64,000 nucleotides of DNA from Gallionella sp. (GTDB lineage: Bacteria; Pseudomonadota; Gammaproteobacteria; Burkholderiales; Gallionellaceae), in NCBI GenBank assembly GCA_030682375.1, contig JAUXOL010000004.1, positions 168,618 to 232,617 of the forward strand. Reading direction: 5' to 3'. The notes below the pieces were generated by a model that saw nothing but the letters and a program-made list of their open reading frames with translations, made no database searches and was not told where the DNA came from. A program made the translations under genes and the position numbers. The number at the start of each line of letters is the position of its first letter. Position 1 is the first letter of the stretch. Positions 55,462 to 64,000 of the stretch are shown piece by piece.

Positions 55462-56268
55462 ATGTCATCTATCCGCCCCCCCACCGTCGCAGGACTGTTC
55501 TACCCTGCCGATCCAGACGACCTGTCGCGTTATGTGCGCCAATTGCTGGCCGATGCCAGACCGCCTGCCCTGACGCCGAAGGCTCTGATTGCGCCGCATG
55601 CCGGATACATCTATTCCGGCCCGGTCGCCGCCAGCGCCTATGCCACGCTCAAGCCTATCGCCGACCGCATCCGCCGCGTGGTGCTGCTCGGCCCTACCCA
55701 CCGCGTCGCGGTACGCGGTCTGGCGCTGCCCGGCACGGACGCCTTCGATACGCCGCTGGGGCGGGTGACCGTGGATGCGGCAGCCGCGCAAGCCATCGCA
55801 CATTTGCCGCAGGTGACCATCAGCCCGCAGGCGCATGCGCAGGAACATTCGCTGGAGGTTCATCTGCCGTTCCTGCAAAGCATACTGACGGATTTCAAAC
55901 TGCTGCCGCTGGCCGTCGGCATGGCCACGCCGGAAGAGGTCGCCGAGGTGCTGGAGACATTATGGGGCGGAGAGGAGACGCTGATTGTAATCAGCTCAGA
56001 CCTGTCGCATTACCTGCCCTACGCCGCCGCACTAAGCACGGATAGACAGACCATGCAGGACATCCTGCATCTGCGCCAGCCGATAGACCACGAGCAGGCC
56101 TGCGGCGGCACGCCGATCAACGGACTGATCCTGTGCGCGCGCCATCGCCACCTCACACCGCACCTGCTAGACCTGCGCAACTCCGGCGACACCGCCGGCC
56201 CCCACGATCAGGTGGTCGGCTATGCCGCGCTCGCCTTCACCGAAGGAGAACAGCATGACCGACAGTAA
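55462..56268 (+). CDS. AmmeMemoRadiSam system protein B (MEMO1 family)
   Basis: A 268-residue MEMO1-type dioxygenase-fold protein: MSSIRPPTVAGLFYPADPDD, the metal-like His in LIAPHAGYIYSGPVAASAYA, VVLLGPTHRV, EHSLEVHLPFLQSIL and ISSDLSHYLPYAAAL. Grouped with AMMECR1 and a radical SAM protein in a conserved but uncharacterised system; the radical SAM gene is not next to it here. The start has AACGTC before ATG; 14 bp overlap with the next gene. Confidence 0.93.
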   Translation: MSSIRPPTVAGLFYPADPDDLSRYVRQLLADARPPALTPKALIAPHAGYIYSGPVAASAYATLKPIADRIRRVVLLGPTHRVAVRGLALPGTDAFDTPLGRVTVDAAAAQAIAHLPQVTISPQAHAQEHSLEVHLPFLQSILTDFKLLPLAVGMATPEEVAEVLETLWGGEETLIVISSDLSHYLPYAAALSTDRQTMQDILHLRQPIDHEQACGGTPINGLILCARHRHLTPHLLDLRNSGDTAGPHDQVVGYAALAFTEGEQHDRQ

Positions 56269-56815
56269 CGACACCGAACAGGATCGCGGCAAGGTGCTGC
56301 TAGATATCGCGCGCGGCGCCATCGCCGAGGCGCTGGGCGCCTCGCCCCGCCCTCGGCCGAGGTTAGACTGGCTGAACGAACCGGGCGCGACCTTCGTCAC
56401 CTTGACGCAGCACGGCGAACTGCGCGGCTGCATCGGCTCACTGCAGGCGCACAGGCCGCTGGGCGAGGATGTCTGGCACAACGCCCGCGCCGCAGCTTTC
56501 GACGACCCGCGCTTCGCGCCGCTACAGGAGGATGAACTGGGCATCACCCGCTGCGAGGTCTCGCTGCTGTCGCCCGCCGAGGCGATGACATTCAGCGACG
56601 AACAGGATGCGCTGGCGCAACTGCGTCCCGGCATCGACGGGGTGATCTTCGAATACGGCCGCTACCGCAGCACCTTCCTGCCCCAGGTGTGGGAGCAGCT
56701 ACCCGACCCGCGCCAGTTCATGACTCACCTCAAGCGCAAGGCAGGTCTGCCGGACAGCTTCTGGGACACGAACGTCAGATTGTCGCGCTATACCGTGAGC
56801 AAATGGCGCGAATAG
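56255..56815 (+). CDS. AmmeMemoRadiSam system protein A (AMMECR1 family)
   Basis: A 186-residue AMMECR1-domain protein with the signature LRGCIGSLQAHRPLGEDV, FDDPRFAPLQEDELGITRCE and YGRYRSTFLPQVWEQLPDPR. Function unknown; partner of the MEMO-like gene just upstream. The ATG at 56255 follows GAAGGAGAACAGC; an in-frame ATG at 56222 would overlap the upstream gene further. Confidence 0.92.
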   Translation: MTDSNDTEQDRGKVLLDIARGAIAEALGASPRPRPRLDWLNEPGATFVTLTQHGELRGCIGSLQAHRPLGEDVWHNARAAAFDDPRFAPLQEDELGITRCEVSLLSPAEAMTFSDEQDALAQLRPGIDGVIFEYGRYRSTFLPQVWEQLPDPRQFMTHLKRKAGLPDSFWDTNVRLSRYTVSKWRE

Positions 56816-56870
56816 CAGACATGAAACAACCGTGTAACGCGCGTCGGCTCCCCAACTGTGCGCTGCGGCG

Positions 56871-57857
56871 CTACCGCTTACCAGCCGGATCGATGGGTGC
56901 GTATCTCGCCAAGTGTTCGGCGACCTTCCTGTCCAGGTCGGGCCGCCAGGATTCCGGCATCACCGAAAGCACCGCGCTTCCGATGCGATCAATTTCGGCG
57001 AGCTGAACCGGATCGGTGGCACTCGCCTTTGCGGCGTTGTTCCACAGATATATCTTGGCCAGGTGCTCGGGTTTCAGCGCGCCCGTTTCCGGCGAGACTT
57101 CGGCGTTGGCATAGAGGGTGGCGACAGGCAGGTAAGCCGGAGCATAACCCTCGCTCGCCGCAGTCTCCAGCCAGAACAGCGCGGCATTCAGGTCCGGCGC
57201 ACCGCCCTGTCCTTCGGCCAGCATCACTCCCAGGCGGTATTGCGCCTCGCGGACGCGCCTCTCAGCTGCCATCTTGTACCAGCGGCGCGCGGCGGCCATA
57301 TCCTGAGGTACATCCGTCCCTGCACGGTAATAGTCGGCCAGCTTGAGCATCGCGGGCGGCGAATCGGACTGCGCTGCCTGAACGCATAGCTCCAGCCCGT
57401 GGCGCGAGTCCTTGTCCATGACCTTGCCTTCGACGTACAGACCTCCGGCGGAGCACAGCGCATAGGCGATGCCGTTGGCCGCCGCCTTGCGGTACCAGGC
57501 CTCCGCCGCCTTGCCGTCAACCGCTCGGCCTATGCCGTTCGCAAGACAGTCGCCGAAGAACTGCTGCGCGGCGGGAATGTCCTTGTGCGCGGCTTTATCG
57601 AACCAGCCGCAGGCCGCAACCGGGTCGGCTGATCGTCCCCAGCCTTCGCGATGGAACAGCCCCAGCGTGAATTGCGCCAGCGGATTCTTCGCGGCGTGCC
57701 GGGCATACAGCACGTAAGCCTTTTTGTAATCTCCCGCCGCCAGCGCTTGCTGTGCGGGCTGGAGTTCGGCGTCAAGCCGTTTGCCTGCCAGCGCATTCGG
57801 CGTCAGGGCAAGCAACAAGAGAATCGCAAAAACGTTATGCACCTTTGTCATATTCAT
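56871..57857 (-). CDS. Sel1-repeat periplasmic protein
   Basis: About 328 residues with a signal peptide (MNMTKVHNVFAILLLLALTP, cleaved after ALA) and at least five Sel1 repeats of about 36 residues (AQFTLGLFHREGWGRSADPV; AQQFFGDCLANGIGRAVDGK; ALCSAGGLYVEGKVMDKDSR; AMLKLADYYRAGTDVPQDMA; AQYRLGVMLAEGQGGAPDLN). These helical repeats bind proteins. The start could be three codons further upstream (57866) or at 57851. No partner is evident; the neighbour is the tail-collar-like gene. Confidence 0.87.
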   Translation of the reverse strand: MNMTKVHNVFAILLLLALTPNALAGKRLDAELQPAQQALAAGDYKKAYVLYARHAAKNPLAQFTLGLFHREGWGRSADPVAACGWFDKAAHKDIPAAQQFFGDCLANGIGRAVDGKAAEAWYRKAAANGIAYALCSAGGLYVEGKVMDKDSRHGLELCVQAAQSDSPPAMLKLADYYRAGTDVPQDMAAARRWYKMAAERRVREAQYRLGVMLAEGQGGAPDLNAALFWLETAASEGYAPAYLPVATLYANAEVSPETGALKPEHLAKIYLWNNAAKASATDPVQLAEIDRIGSAVLSVMPESWRPDLDRKVAEHLARYAPIDPAGKR

Positions 57858-57921
57858 TTTTGTCATATCGGGAAATTCCGTCTTCCCGCGGCGGGAAGAC
57901 GGATGGTTGAAGCGCCAATGC

Positions 57922-58722
57922 TTAGTTGCGCGTCGGGTAAATGCCGTTCACGGCGATGTAGTAGTTCAGCACCAGGGACGGCTGCATCAGCACTACTTCC
58001 TGACTGCTGCCGGTCGGGTCTGTGACGCCGGCCAAAGTAGCGGTGCCGCCGAGGGTAGTGGTGGGCGTGCCGGTGAAATTGCCGACCGTGAGACCGCTGC
58101 TGTCGATGCTGGCAGCGTTCATCGCAACGGTCGGGGCGGCATCGGAATAAATCCTGACCGTTGCGGCCGTCGTCGCCAAAGATTTGCCTGTCGGATCGTT
58201 CCCTGTGGTTCCTCCAGACGATGCCTTAAGAGCCAGACTCCCGGTCACACTGGCCGACAGGCCGCTCAACGTGGTGGTGGCGGTCATCTTGCTGGTGTTC
58301 ACGGAGACGGTGCTGAGGGTGTGGTTGTGCGCGGGCATTTGGGCCGCGGTCAGAATGGTCGTCAACGCTCCGTAAGTCTCCCCGGCATTGAACTGCGGCA
58401 GGCCAGGCCCCCTGCCGGAACCCATCACGACGCGGCCCCGCAGATCCGGAATGCCGAAAGTGTTTGTTCCGTTGCCGCCGTAGGTGGTGCCGACCAGCGA
58501 ATACAACGCCGCATTCTGGCTGATCGGCAGCAACCTGCCGTCGGCCACGGCATACACACCGCCGCCGAAGTCACCATTCAGGCTGACCGCGGCCATGATG
58601 CAGATGCTGGAAACCAGCGGCTCGGCGGGACAGGCATGGCTGGCGGGACTCCATGCGGCGCTGCCGATCAGGCCAGCTCCCACGGCGAGGGACAAGAGGT
58701 TTTTCTTGAAAGCGGTTTTCAT
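57922..58722 (-). CDS. Secreted tail-collar (microcystin-dependent-protein-like) domain protein
   Basis: A 266-residue protein with a signal peptide (MKTAFKKNLLSLAVGAGLIG, SASHA cleavage region) and an N-terminal Tail_collar domain (GRLLPISQNAALYSLVGTTY, NTFGIPDLRGRVVMGSGRGP, ILTAAQMPAHNHTLSTVSV) followed by a Thr/Ser/Ala-rich beta region and the terminal motif MQPSLVLNYYIAVNGIYPT. The same domains occur in phage tail fibres and in MdpB-like cell-surface proteins. No other phage genes are near, so a domesticated surface protein is likely. 276 bp of AT-rich non-coding DNA follow upstream (58723-58998) containing a min terminator. Confidence 0.85.
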   Translation of the reverse strand: MKTAFKKNLLSLAVGAGLIGSAAWSPASHACPAEPLVSSICIMAAVSLNGDFGGGVYAVADGRLLPISQNAALYSLVGTTYGGNGTNTFGIPDLRGRVVMGSGRGPGLPQFNAGETYGALTTILTAAQMPAHNHTLSTVSVNTSKMTATTTLSGLSASVTGSLALKASSGGTTGNDPTGKSLATTAATVRIYSDAAPTVAMNAASIDSSGLTVGNFTGTPTTTLGGTATLAGVTDPTGSSQEVVLMQPSLVLNYYIAVNGIYPTRN

Positions 58723-58943
58723 TATTGTTCTCCCTGAACGTATGGTTATGACGCCGGCTCATTCCGACGAACCGCGAGTCTAATTTCCAATTCATTGATA
58801 TACAACAGAAAAAACGGCCTATATATTTCCCGAAAGTATCTATATATATTTTGAAAAAGCCTATATATTTTTGCCTGCACATACCTTGCCGCAAGCAACC
58901 AAGGTGCGGCGCTTTATACGTCTATGCTCCGACGCAAATGCAA

Positions 58944-58969
58944 AGGGCCACCCCGGAAAGGGTGGCCCT
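58944..58969 (-). terminator. Terminator of the minCDE operon
   Basis: AGGGCCACCC-CGGAAA-GGGTGGCCCT, a 10-bp stem with a 6-nt loop 29 bp after the minE stop; on the minus strand it is followed by TTTGCATTTG. Confidence 0.85.
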
Positions 58970-58998
58970 GGTCTTTGAATTACCCCGGTCTGAAATGA

Positions 58999-59277
58999 CT
59001 AGTTGCGCGCGTTTTCCGGCAGGGTGATGTTCAGTTCCAGCACTTCGTAATCGCCGTGCTTTTCGAGCTGGACCTTGAAGCTGTCGCGGTCGATGTGGAT
59101 ATATTTCGCGATCACTTCCAGCAATTCTTCCTGCAGCGCCGGCATGTAGTCCGGGGTGGCTGCGCCGCGCCCCGCGCGTTCGTGGGCGAGGATGATTTGC
59201 AAACGTTCCTTGGCGACGGAGGCGGTCTTCTTTTCGGTGCCCCGCAGGTAGTCGACCAGGCCAGAGATCATGGACAT
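58999..59277 (-). CDS. minE: Cell division topological specificity factor MinE
   Basis: Stimulates MinD ATPase and drives pole-to-pole oscillation. 92 residues starting [20 protein letters not shown], with [20 protein letters not shown] (MinD-contact helix) and the dimer domain ending [13 protein letters not shown]. The start is one base after the minD stop; an ATG two codons later is possible. Confidence 0.95.
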   Translation of the reverse strand: MSMISGLVDYLRGTEKKTASVAKERLQIILAHERAGRGAATPDYMPALQEELLEVIAKYIHIDRDSFKVQLEKHGDYEVLELNITLPENARN

Positions 59278-59278
59278 G

Positions 59279-60091
59279 TTAGCGGCCTCCCAGCAGACGT
59301 TTGAAGAACCCCGTTTTTTCGGCGGTGAGGAAGCGCATCGGCACTTCCTCGCCCATGAAGCGGGCGACGACGTCCTGATAGGCCTCGGCCACGTCGCTCT
59401 TCTCCAGATGGATCGCGGGTGTGCCGGAGTTGGATGCCTGCAGCACGGATTCCGATTCCGGGATCACGCCGAGCAACGGGATGCGCAGGATTTCCTGGAT
59501 GTCCGTCACGGACAGCATTTCACCGTCATCGACGCGCTTGGGATTGTAGCGGGTCACCAGCAGGTGTTCCTTGATCGGCTCCATGCCCTCGACCGCCCGC
59601 TTGGACTTGGCCGCGAGGATGCCGAGGATGCGGTCGGAGTCGCGCACCGACGACACTTCCGGGTTGGTCACCACCAGCGCCTCGTCGGCGAAATACATCG
59701 CCGTGAACGCGCCGGACTCGATGCCGGCCGGGGAATCGCACACGATACAATCGAAAGTCTCCTTCAGTTCGTTCAGGATCTTCTCGACGCCTTCGAGGTT
59801 GAGCGCGTCCTTGTCGCGCGTCTGCGAGGCGGGCAGGATGTACAGGTTGTCGCAGTTCTTATCCTTGATCAGCGCCTGCTTCAGCGATACTTCACCGTTG
59901 ATGACGTTGATGATGTCGTACACCACACGACGTTCGCAGCCCATGATGAGATCGAGGTTGCGCAGGCCCACATCGAAGTCGATGACAACTGTCTTGTTGC
60001 CGCGCAGGGCGAGACCGCTGGAGAAGCTGGCGCTGGTGGTGGTCTTGCCCACACCGCCCTTGCCGGAGGTAACTACGATAACTTTAGCCAC
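59279..60091 (-). CDS. minD: Septum site-determining ATPase MinD
   Basis: Deviant-Walker ATPase, 270 residues, that recruits MinC to the membrane. Walker [15 protein letters not shown] at residues 10-23, switch [12 protein letters not shown], and the C-terminal membrane-targeting amphipathic helix [13 protein letters not shown]. 83 bp downstream of minC. Confidence 0.98.
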   Translation of the reverse strand: MAKVIVVTSGKGGVGKTTTSASFSSGLALRGNKTVVIDFDVGLRNLDLIMGCERRVVYDIINVINGEVSLKQALIKDKNCDNLYILPASQTRDKDALNLEGVEKILNELKETFDCIVCDSPAGIESGAFTAMYFADEALVVTNPEVSSVRDSDRILGILAAKSKRAVEGMEPIKEHLLVTRYNPKRVDDGEMLSVTDIQEILRIPLLGVIPESESVLQASNSGTPAIHLEKSDVAEAYQDVVARFMGEEVPMRFLTAEKTGFFKRLLGGR

Positions 60092-60174
60092 GTTTTTCGA
60101 TTCCTGAAAAAGATGCGCGATTCTACTTCTGCATAACGCTTGCGGAAGAGCCGAATAGGCCGGATTTACCGGCC

Positions 60175-61020
60175 TTATTCCGGCAGGGGATCGAAAATCA
60201 GACGCGTGCCGTCGAGGCGTATCTGGGCCGGTTTGCCGCGCACATTTTCCGGCACGCCGTTTTCGAACACCTGGAAGCAGCCGGCGATGGAAATCAGCTC
60301 CGCCTCCAGCTTGTGCACGAAAATGCGGGCGCTCTGATTGCCGTGAGCTCCGGCGATCGCACGACCGCGCAGCGGTGCGTAGATGTGGATGTCCCCGTCG
60401 GCGATCAGTTCCGCTCCGGCGTTGACGATGGCGAGCACGACCAGATTCGCGTCCTTGGCGTAGATGCGCTGGCCGGTGCGCACCGGCTTGTCTATCACCA
60501 TGGTCGGCTGCAGAGCAGGCGCTGTCGGGGCGCTATCCGGCTGAGGCGCGGCAATATCGCTATCGATGGATGGCTCGGATGCGCCCTCATCCGTTGGCGT
60601 TTCCAACCCCGGCAGTTCCGGTTGTTGCGTCGGCGGAGGCAAGGGGGATTCCTGCGGCGTTTCAGGTTCCGGGGCTTCCGGCTGCGCCGGTGCACGACGA
60701 GCCTGAATCTCCGGGAATAGCCCCAAACCGGCCTGCACGGCAGCCTCGCGCTGCTCCATCGAACCGCCGAGGACGCCCGCAGCCCACATGCCGTGGGTGC
60801 GCATGAACGACACCAGAGCGGCCAGGTCAGGCGTGACGCCGGAATCGGCGATGGCATTCAGCCCCAGGACGACCGGCGTGTTGGTAAAAAAGTCGGGGGT
60901 CTGGGTCAGGCGCGTTTCCAATTCGCTCTTGAATCTGTCCATGTCGGTCGTATTGACGTGAAGCACGAACAAAGGAAAGTTGGCGTTCTTGATTTTGAAA
61001 GCAGGTTCTTCGCGGATCAT
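60175..61020 (-). CDS. minC: Septum site-determining protein MinC
   Basis: Inhibitor of FtsZ assembly. The 281-residue product has an N-terminal domain (FKIKNANFPLFVLHVNTTDM), a long acidic, Pro/Gln/Glu-rich linker (about residues 117-180; EAPEPETPQESPLPPPTQQP) and a C-terminal beta-helix (VRTGQRIYAKDANLVVLAIV, GDIHIYAPLRGRAIAGAHGN) with the MinD-contact RGRAIAG loop. The start MIREEPAFKIKNANF at 61020 is chosen over 61074; no clear ribosome site is present. Confidence 0.94.
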   Translation of the reverse strand: MIREEPAFKIKNANFPLFVLHVNTTDMDRFKSELETRLTQTPDFFTNTPVVLGLNAIADSGVTPDLAALVSFMRTHGMWAAGVLGGSMEQREAAVQAGLGLFPEIQARRAPAQPEAPEPETPQESPLPPPTQQPELPGLETPTDEGASEPSIDSDIAAPQPDSAPTAPALQPTMVIDKPVRTGQRIYAKDANLVVLAIVNAGAELIADGDIHIYAPLRGRAIAGAHGNQSARIFVHKLEAELISIAGCFQVFENGVPENVRGKPAQIRLDGTRLIFDPLPE

Positions 61021-61253
61021 TTTCAGGGAGAAGTTACGGATCGCCGGACACAGGAAGTGCGGCATCCCTCGCATTTTAGCACTTGTGACAAACTACGCCG
61101 AGCCGGGCGAACCGATCAAGGCCATCCTAAGGCGTACAAAACCGGACGTCCTCCTGCAAAGAAATCCGAACTCCTGTGCGAAATCCTCTGAACAACGAGT
61201 AAACAGGCTCAACGAGTTACGATTCAGCCACACCCGATTGTTACATTCCGGGC

Positions 61254-62948
61254 TCAGAATCCCCTGCTGATTTCAATCCAGCCACGGATGGACGATGCAT
61301 TGCCGGCCAGCGCCGGGGAAGGCCCGACTCGACTGGCAATGCATGCCCTGACGCCCCATCGATCGGCGCTTGTCCAGTTAAAGCCGATGCCGGCGCCGTT
61401 CAGCGACGCAGTGTTCGCACCGGCCACCCATGGATTCCTGTTGACCGTCACATCGGCGCTATCGAGGAATGCGGTGGCCTGCCACCCCTGCGCCAGCTCA
61501 TGTCGCAGTTCGAGGTTCAAGACATAACCGGCATCTCCGGAGACCGCACCCATATCGTAGGCACGGACAGTGGATGCTCCGCCCACGCTCAGCCTTTCCG
61601 AAGAATCCAGATTGCGCTTCGTCCACTGTCCGTAGACGGCGAAATACAGGGTGTTCGTATCGTTCAGCCGCTGCAGACGAGTATAGCTCGCATCCCATTT
61701 GGTGAAACCGCCTTCCGTCTGCCCAGCCGCTGCATCCGCCAGGCGCGCCGCAGCGTTATCGAAACCGACGTTCCCCGAGATCAGATCCAGCTTCCAAGTA
61801 TTGATGCCGCCGGACAGCAAAGAGTCCCGCAGGTCTCCGTTCAGGCTCACCGTCCAACCGCGCAGGCTGCGATCGGTCTGGATGTTGCCCACATCGATGC
61901 GGTCTTGCAGCTGCTTCTGGCTGTATTCCAGCAGGCCATACAGATTGACGTCGCTGCTGCGCACCATCGGGTGCTTCAGCCACAGGCTGCCTATCCTTGC
62001 CGTACCATGCCCTTGCAGCGCGGCCAAGGTATCGCCCAGCGAATAACTCAGCGCAGAATAGGCAGCACCGGCATGGGTCCCCTGCCCGTTCAGCAGGATG
62101 TCATAGGATGCCTTGCCGTAGCTCAAGCCGCTGCCTGAACTGAGTACCGTCAGGCTCACAACATCCCCGTGACGGGCTGAATTGATCAGATGCACCGACC
62201 CGCCCAGACGCACCTTGCCGGTATAGCGGTTACCGTAATTGTCCAGCAGGACGTTACCGGCGACAGCAGCGACATGCTCCACATCCACTTCCATATCCGA
62301 GGTGCCGACCGCCGCTCCCGGCTTCAATGTCGCACTGACTGAGACGCCAGGCACATCGGAGAGCAGCAACAGCGGCCTGTCCTGTTTCTCCTGACTGATG
62401 ACCTGCCCGCTCTGCAATGCTGCCAATGTCGCCTTGAGCAAATCATCGCCCACCTCGCTGCGATTCACGATCCCGATCTTGCCGTATTGCGCCTCGATCA
62501 CCTGCACCCTCACCACACCGTCGCGGATGGCCTGCGCCGGGATGACCGCACGCGCCAGCGGATATCCGCGACTACGGTAATGCTCGGTAATCCTGGCCAC
62601 CGCATCTTCCAACTGAGAAAGGGATAACTTCTGCCCTTCCGCATTCGCCACCAGTGCATGCAGAGTTGCGATATCGAACAGCGTATGGCCGACGATCTCG
62701 ATGCGTTTTACCTCGAAAGGTGCGGTTTCCGGGAGTTTTGCCCTATCCTTCTGCTCCACCGTCAAGCCGGTCTCGCCGGAGGAAGGCAAGGCAGGCCGGG
62801 CGGGCTTGATCTCCTGCAGTATGGAACCTGCATCCGGTGTCGCAGCCTGCACATCCAGCGGAACCAGCGCTGCCAACAGGACAACCAGCAAGGGTTTCAT
62901 GGCCTTAGCCGGAAAAATGGAATAGCTCATCGTTTTATTCTTATTCAT
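61254..62948 (-). CDS. Two-partner secretion outer-membrane transporter (TpsB, FhaC/ShlB type)
   Basis: Outer-membrane pore that exports the adjacent TpsA protein. The product of about 564 residues has a signal peptide after a short basic start (AKAMKPLLVVLLAALVPLDV, cleaved after QAA), a POTRA pair (FEVKRIEIVGHTLFDIATLH; GVVRVQVIEAQYGKIGIVNR), and a barrel domain with VLLDNYGNRYTGKVRLGGSV and VGGASTVRAYDMGAVSGDAG, the conserved loop-6 (VRGY-like VRAYD) motif. It ends SIRGWIEISRGF (terminal Phe). The start ATG at 62948 overlaps the tpsA stop by 8 bp; starts at 62960 and 62930 are possible. Confidence 0.92.
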   Translation of the reverse strand: MNKNKTMSYSIFPAKAMKPLLVVLLAALVPLDVQAATPDAGSILQEIKPARPALPSSGETGLTVEQKDRAKLPETAPFEVKRIEIVGHTLFDIATLHALVANAEGQKLSLSQLEDAVARITEHYRSRGYPLARAVIPAQAIRDGVVRVQVIEAQYGKIGIVNRSEVGDDLLKATLAALQSGQVISQEKQDRPLLLLSDVPGVSVSATLKPGAAVGTSDMEVDVEHVAAVAGNVLLDNYGNRYTGKVRLGGSVHLINSARHGDVVSLTVLSSGSGLSYGKASYDILLNGQGTHAGAAYSALSYSLGDTLAALQGHGTARIGSLWLKHPMVRSSDVNLYGLLEYSQKQLQDRIDVGNIQTDRSLRGWTVSLNGDLRDSLLSGGINTWKLDLISGNVGFDNAAARLADAAAGQTEGGFTKWDASYTRLQRLNDTNTLYFAVYGQWTKRNLDSSERLSVGGASTVRAYDMGAVSGDAGYVLNLELRHELAQGWQATAFLDSADVTVNRNPWVAGANTASLNGAGIGFNWTSADRWGVRACIASRVGPSPALAGNASSIRGWIEISRGF

Positions 62949-64000
62949 TTTGTTGACCATATCGAACCGGCAATCTCATACCGCCGTTCATGATGCGCAA
63001 CGTCGGCCCCCCCCTGTTGAAGTTCATCGCAACGTTCACCACCTCGCGATGTTCGGATTCGGCCTGCTCGTTTTCGACGCCATCGTTTTCGGTCGTATTG
63101 CTCTGGGCCGTATTGTTCTGGGTCGTATTGCCTGCACTGTTACCGGGCATATCGCTCCGGATCGGGTTATCCTGTTTCGCAGGGGCCGTACCAGCTACCC
63201 GGCTGATTGTGATCGTGGGAGAAACCGGCACAACGACGCTGCCCGCCAACACCTGTGAGACCACCTGCGTCGCCGCGTTCTGGGCCTCCACCGGCGCTGC
63301 CGAGGCATTGATCGTCAGCGCGCCATCGACGAAGTTCAACGCGTAGTTGCCGCTGGCCAGACCGCCCGGCGTAATGGTGTAGCTGCCGACAGCCGTCGCC
63401 CCTTGGCTCGTGCCTCCGTAGGTCAGCGCACCGCCCAGAACGGCCTCCGTCTCACCCGCTACAAATCCGGCATAGGTCACTCCGTTTCCGCCCGCATACG
63501 CCGCCCCGTCATGGAACTTGGTATCCGCATTCGCCGCGACCGTCAGCCCTTTCGGCGTGATGTCCGCGGTGGTGTTGGCCTGGTCGATGATGGTGTAGTT
63601 ACCGGCATCGGTACCGCCGTAGCTGCTGGCGAGCGTGACGGTCTTGCCGTTGCCTGCATTCTTGTCCACAAACGTACCCGTCGCACCGACGGTCACCGCA
63701 TCGCCGCCGACCAAGCCAGTCAGCACCGCACCCGCGGCACTCACTGTTGCCGCCGTCGTGCCGTCGTAGACTTTGTTGCTCGCGACGATGCCGCTGACCG
63801 ACATCGCTTTCGGCGTGATGTTCGCCGTCGTGCTCGCCTGGTCGGTGATCGCGTAGTTGCCGGCATCCGCCCCGCCGTAGGTGCTGGCGAGCGTGACCGT
63901 CTTGCCGTTGGCCACGTTCTTGTCCGAGAACGTGCCGGTCGCGCCCACCGTCACCGTGTCGCCGCCGACCAGACCGGTGAACACCGCGCCCGCAGCGTTC
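62941..64000 (-). CDS. Two-partner secretion exoprotein (TpsA) with MBG/YDG repeats, C-terminal part
   Basis: Large surface or secreted protein cut by the window end; about 353 C-terminal residues are visible and the frame stays open to 64000. It consists of tandem YDG/MBG repeats with an 86-residue (258-bp) period: GLVGGDTVTVGATGTF, GKTVTLASTYGGADAGNYAI, ITPKAMSVSGIVASNKVYDG, then a shorter MBG unit (GGLASGNYALNFVDGALTIN) and a low-complexity tail rich in Asn, Gln and Thr (NTTQNNTAQSNTTENDGVEN). Such repeats are known in filamentous-haemagglutinin-like adhesins. Stop codon overlaps the tpsB start, so the two are coupled and TpsA is first in the operon. Confidence 0.85.
   Translation of the reverse strand, partial: NAAGAVFTGLVGGDTVTVGATGTFSDKNVANGKTVTLASTYGGADAGNYAITDQASTTANITPKAMSVSGIVASNKVYDGTTAATVSAAGAVLTGLVGGDAVTVGATGTFVDKNAGNGKTVTLASSYGGTDAGNYTIIDQANTTADITPKGLTVAANADTKFHDGAAYAGGNGVTYAGFVAGETEAVLGGALTYGGTSQGATAVGSYTITPGGLASGNYALNFVDGALTINASAAPVEAQNAATQVVSQVLAGSVVVPVSPTITISRVAGTAPAKQDNPIRSDMPGNSAGNTTQNNTAQSNTTENDGVENEQAESEHREVVNVAMNFNRGGPTLRIMNGGMRLPVRYGQQNE

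Noticed and set aside
57922..58722. Tail-collar gene as a prophage marker
   Set aside because: It has a signal peptide and no neighbouring phage genes.
62941..64000. Tandem repeats taken as a CRISPR array
   Set aside because: The repeats are 258 bp, coding and without spacers; they are protein repeats.

Overview
The window looks like the chromosome of a GC-rich, nitrogen-fixing betaproteobacterium. The gene order rpoE-rseA-rseB-rseC-mucD-lepA-lepB-DUF4845-rnc-era, the nif genes with draT, the SHP/DHC cytochrome pair and the general protein character suggest a freshwater Nitrosomonadales member close to Gallionella/Sideroxydans. This is an inference from gene content and order; no 16S rRNA or database search was available.

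Layout. 1-4.8 kb is the edge of a nif cluster: nifD (cut by the window edge) and nifH on the minus strand behind a sigma-54/NifA promoter; divergent draT, a GST-fold gene and an unusual stand-alone Fe-S/CCG protein; then a decayed copy of the 3' end of draT. 4.8-13.7 kb is the housekeeping envelope-stress and translation block era-rnc-DUF4845-lepB-lepA-mucD-rseC-rseB-rseA-rpoE (minus strand), divergent from nadB. 15.5-22.7 kb is a minus-strand series reading from the SRP RNA: pagL, dnaX, ybaB, recR, rluB, a membrane class III cyclase, a tail-anchored Ser/Thr kinase and a YgfX-like protein. 23-31.9 kb carries a class I fumarase, a response regulator-TPR protein with a minimal histidine kinase, tilS, accA, a cyclic-nucleotide-binding mechanosensitive-type channel and a conserved unknown. 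32-42.8 kb holds lolCD, a DUF2062 gene, a CDF metal exporter, two c-type cytochromes, comEC, a sulfatase-modifying-factor-like protein with a beta-barrel-like partner, cheZ and a bacteriohemerythrin. 42.8-57 kb has pntAB, mutL, an MHS-type transporter, miaA, an HDOD protein, an L-Ara4N block (arnC, split arnA, arnD) and the AmmeMemoRadiSam A and B genes. 57-64 kb has a Sel1-repeat protein, a tail-collar-like secreted protein, minCDE and a two-partner secretion system whose large MBG/YDG-repeat exoprotein runs off the window.

Functional themes. DraT next to nifH implies post-translational switch-off of nitrogenase by ADP-ribosylation. PagL and the Arn genes both remodel lipid A, and sigma-E, MucD and LolCD maintain the envelope. 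A cyclase and a channel with an intact cNMP pocket occur in the same window and may share a second messenger.

The most unusual signals are in the repeats. There is a family of GTAG-headed REP/REPIN elements at gene ends. There is a ~100-bp dispersed element, one copy of which carries an extra 24-nt unit; the same 24-nt unit sits in frame inside tilS. Purine-rich tracts form the mutL linker and the arnC tail. No CRISPR array, tRNA, prophage or complete insertion sequence was seen.
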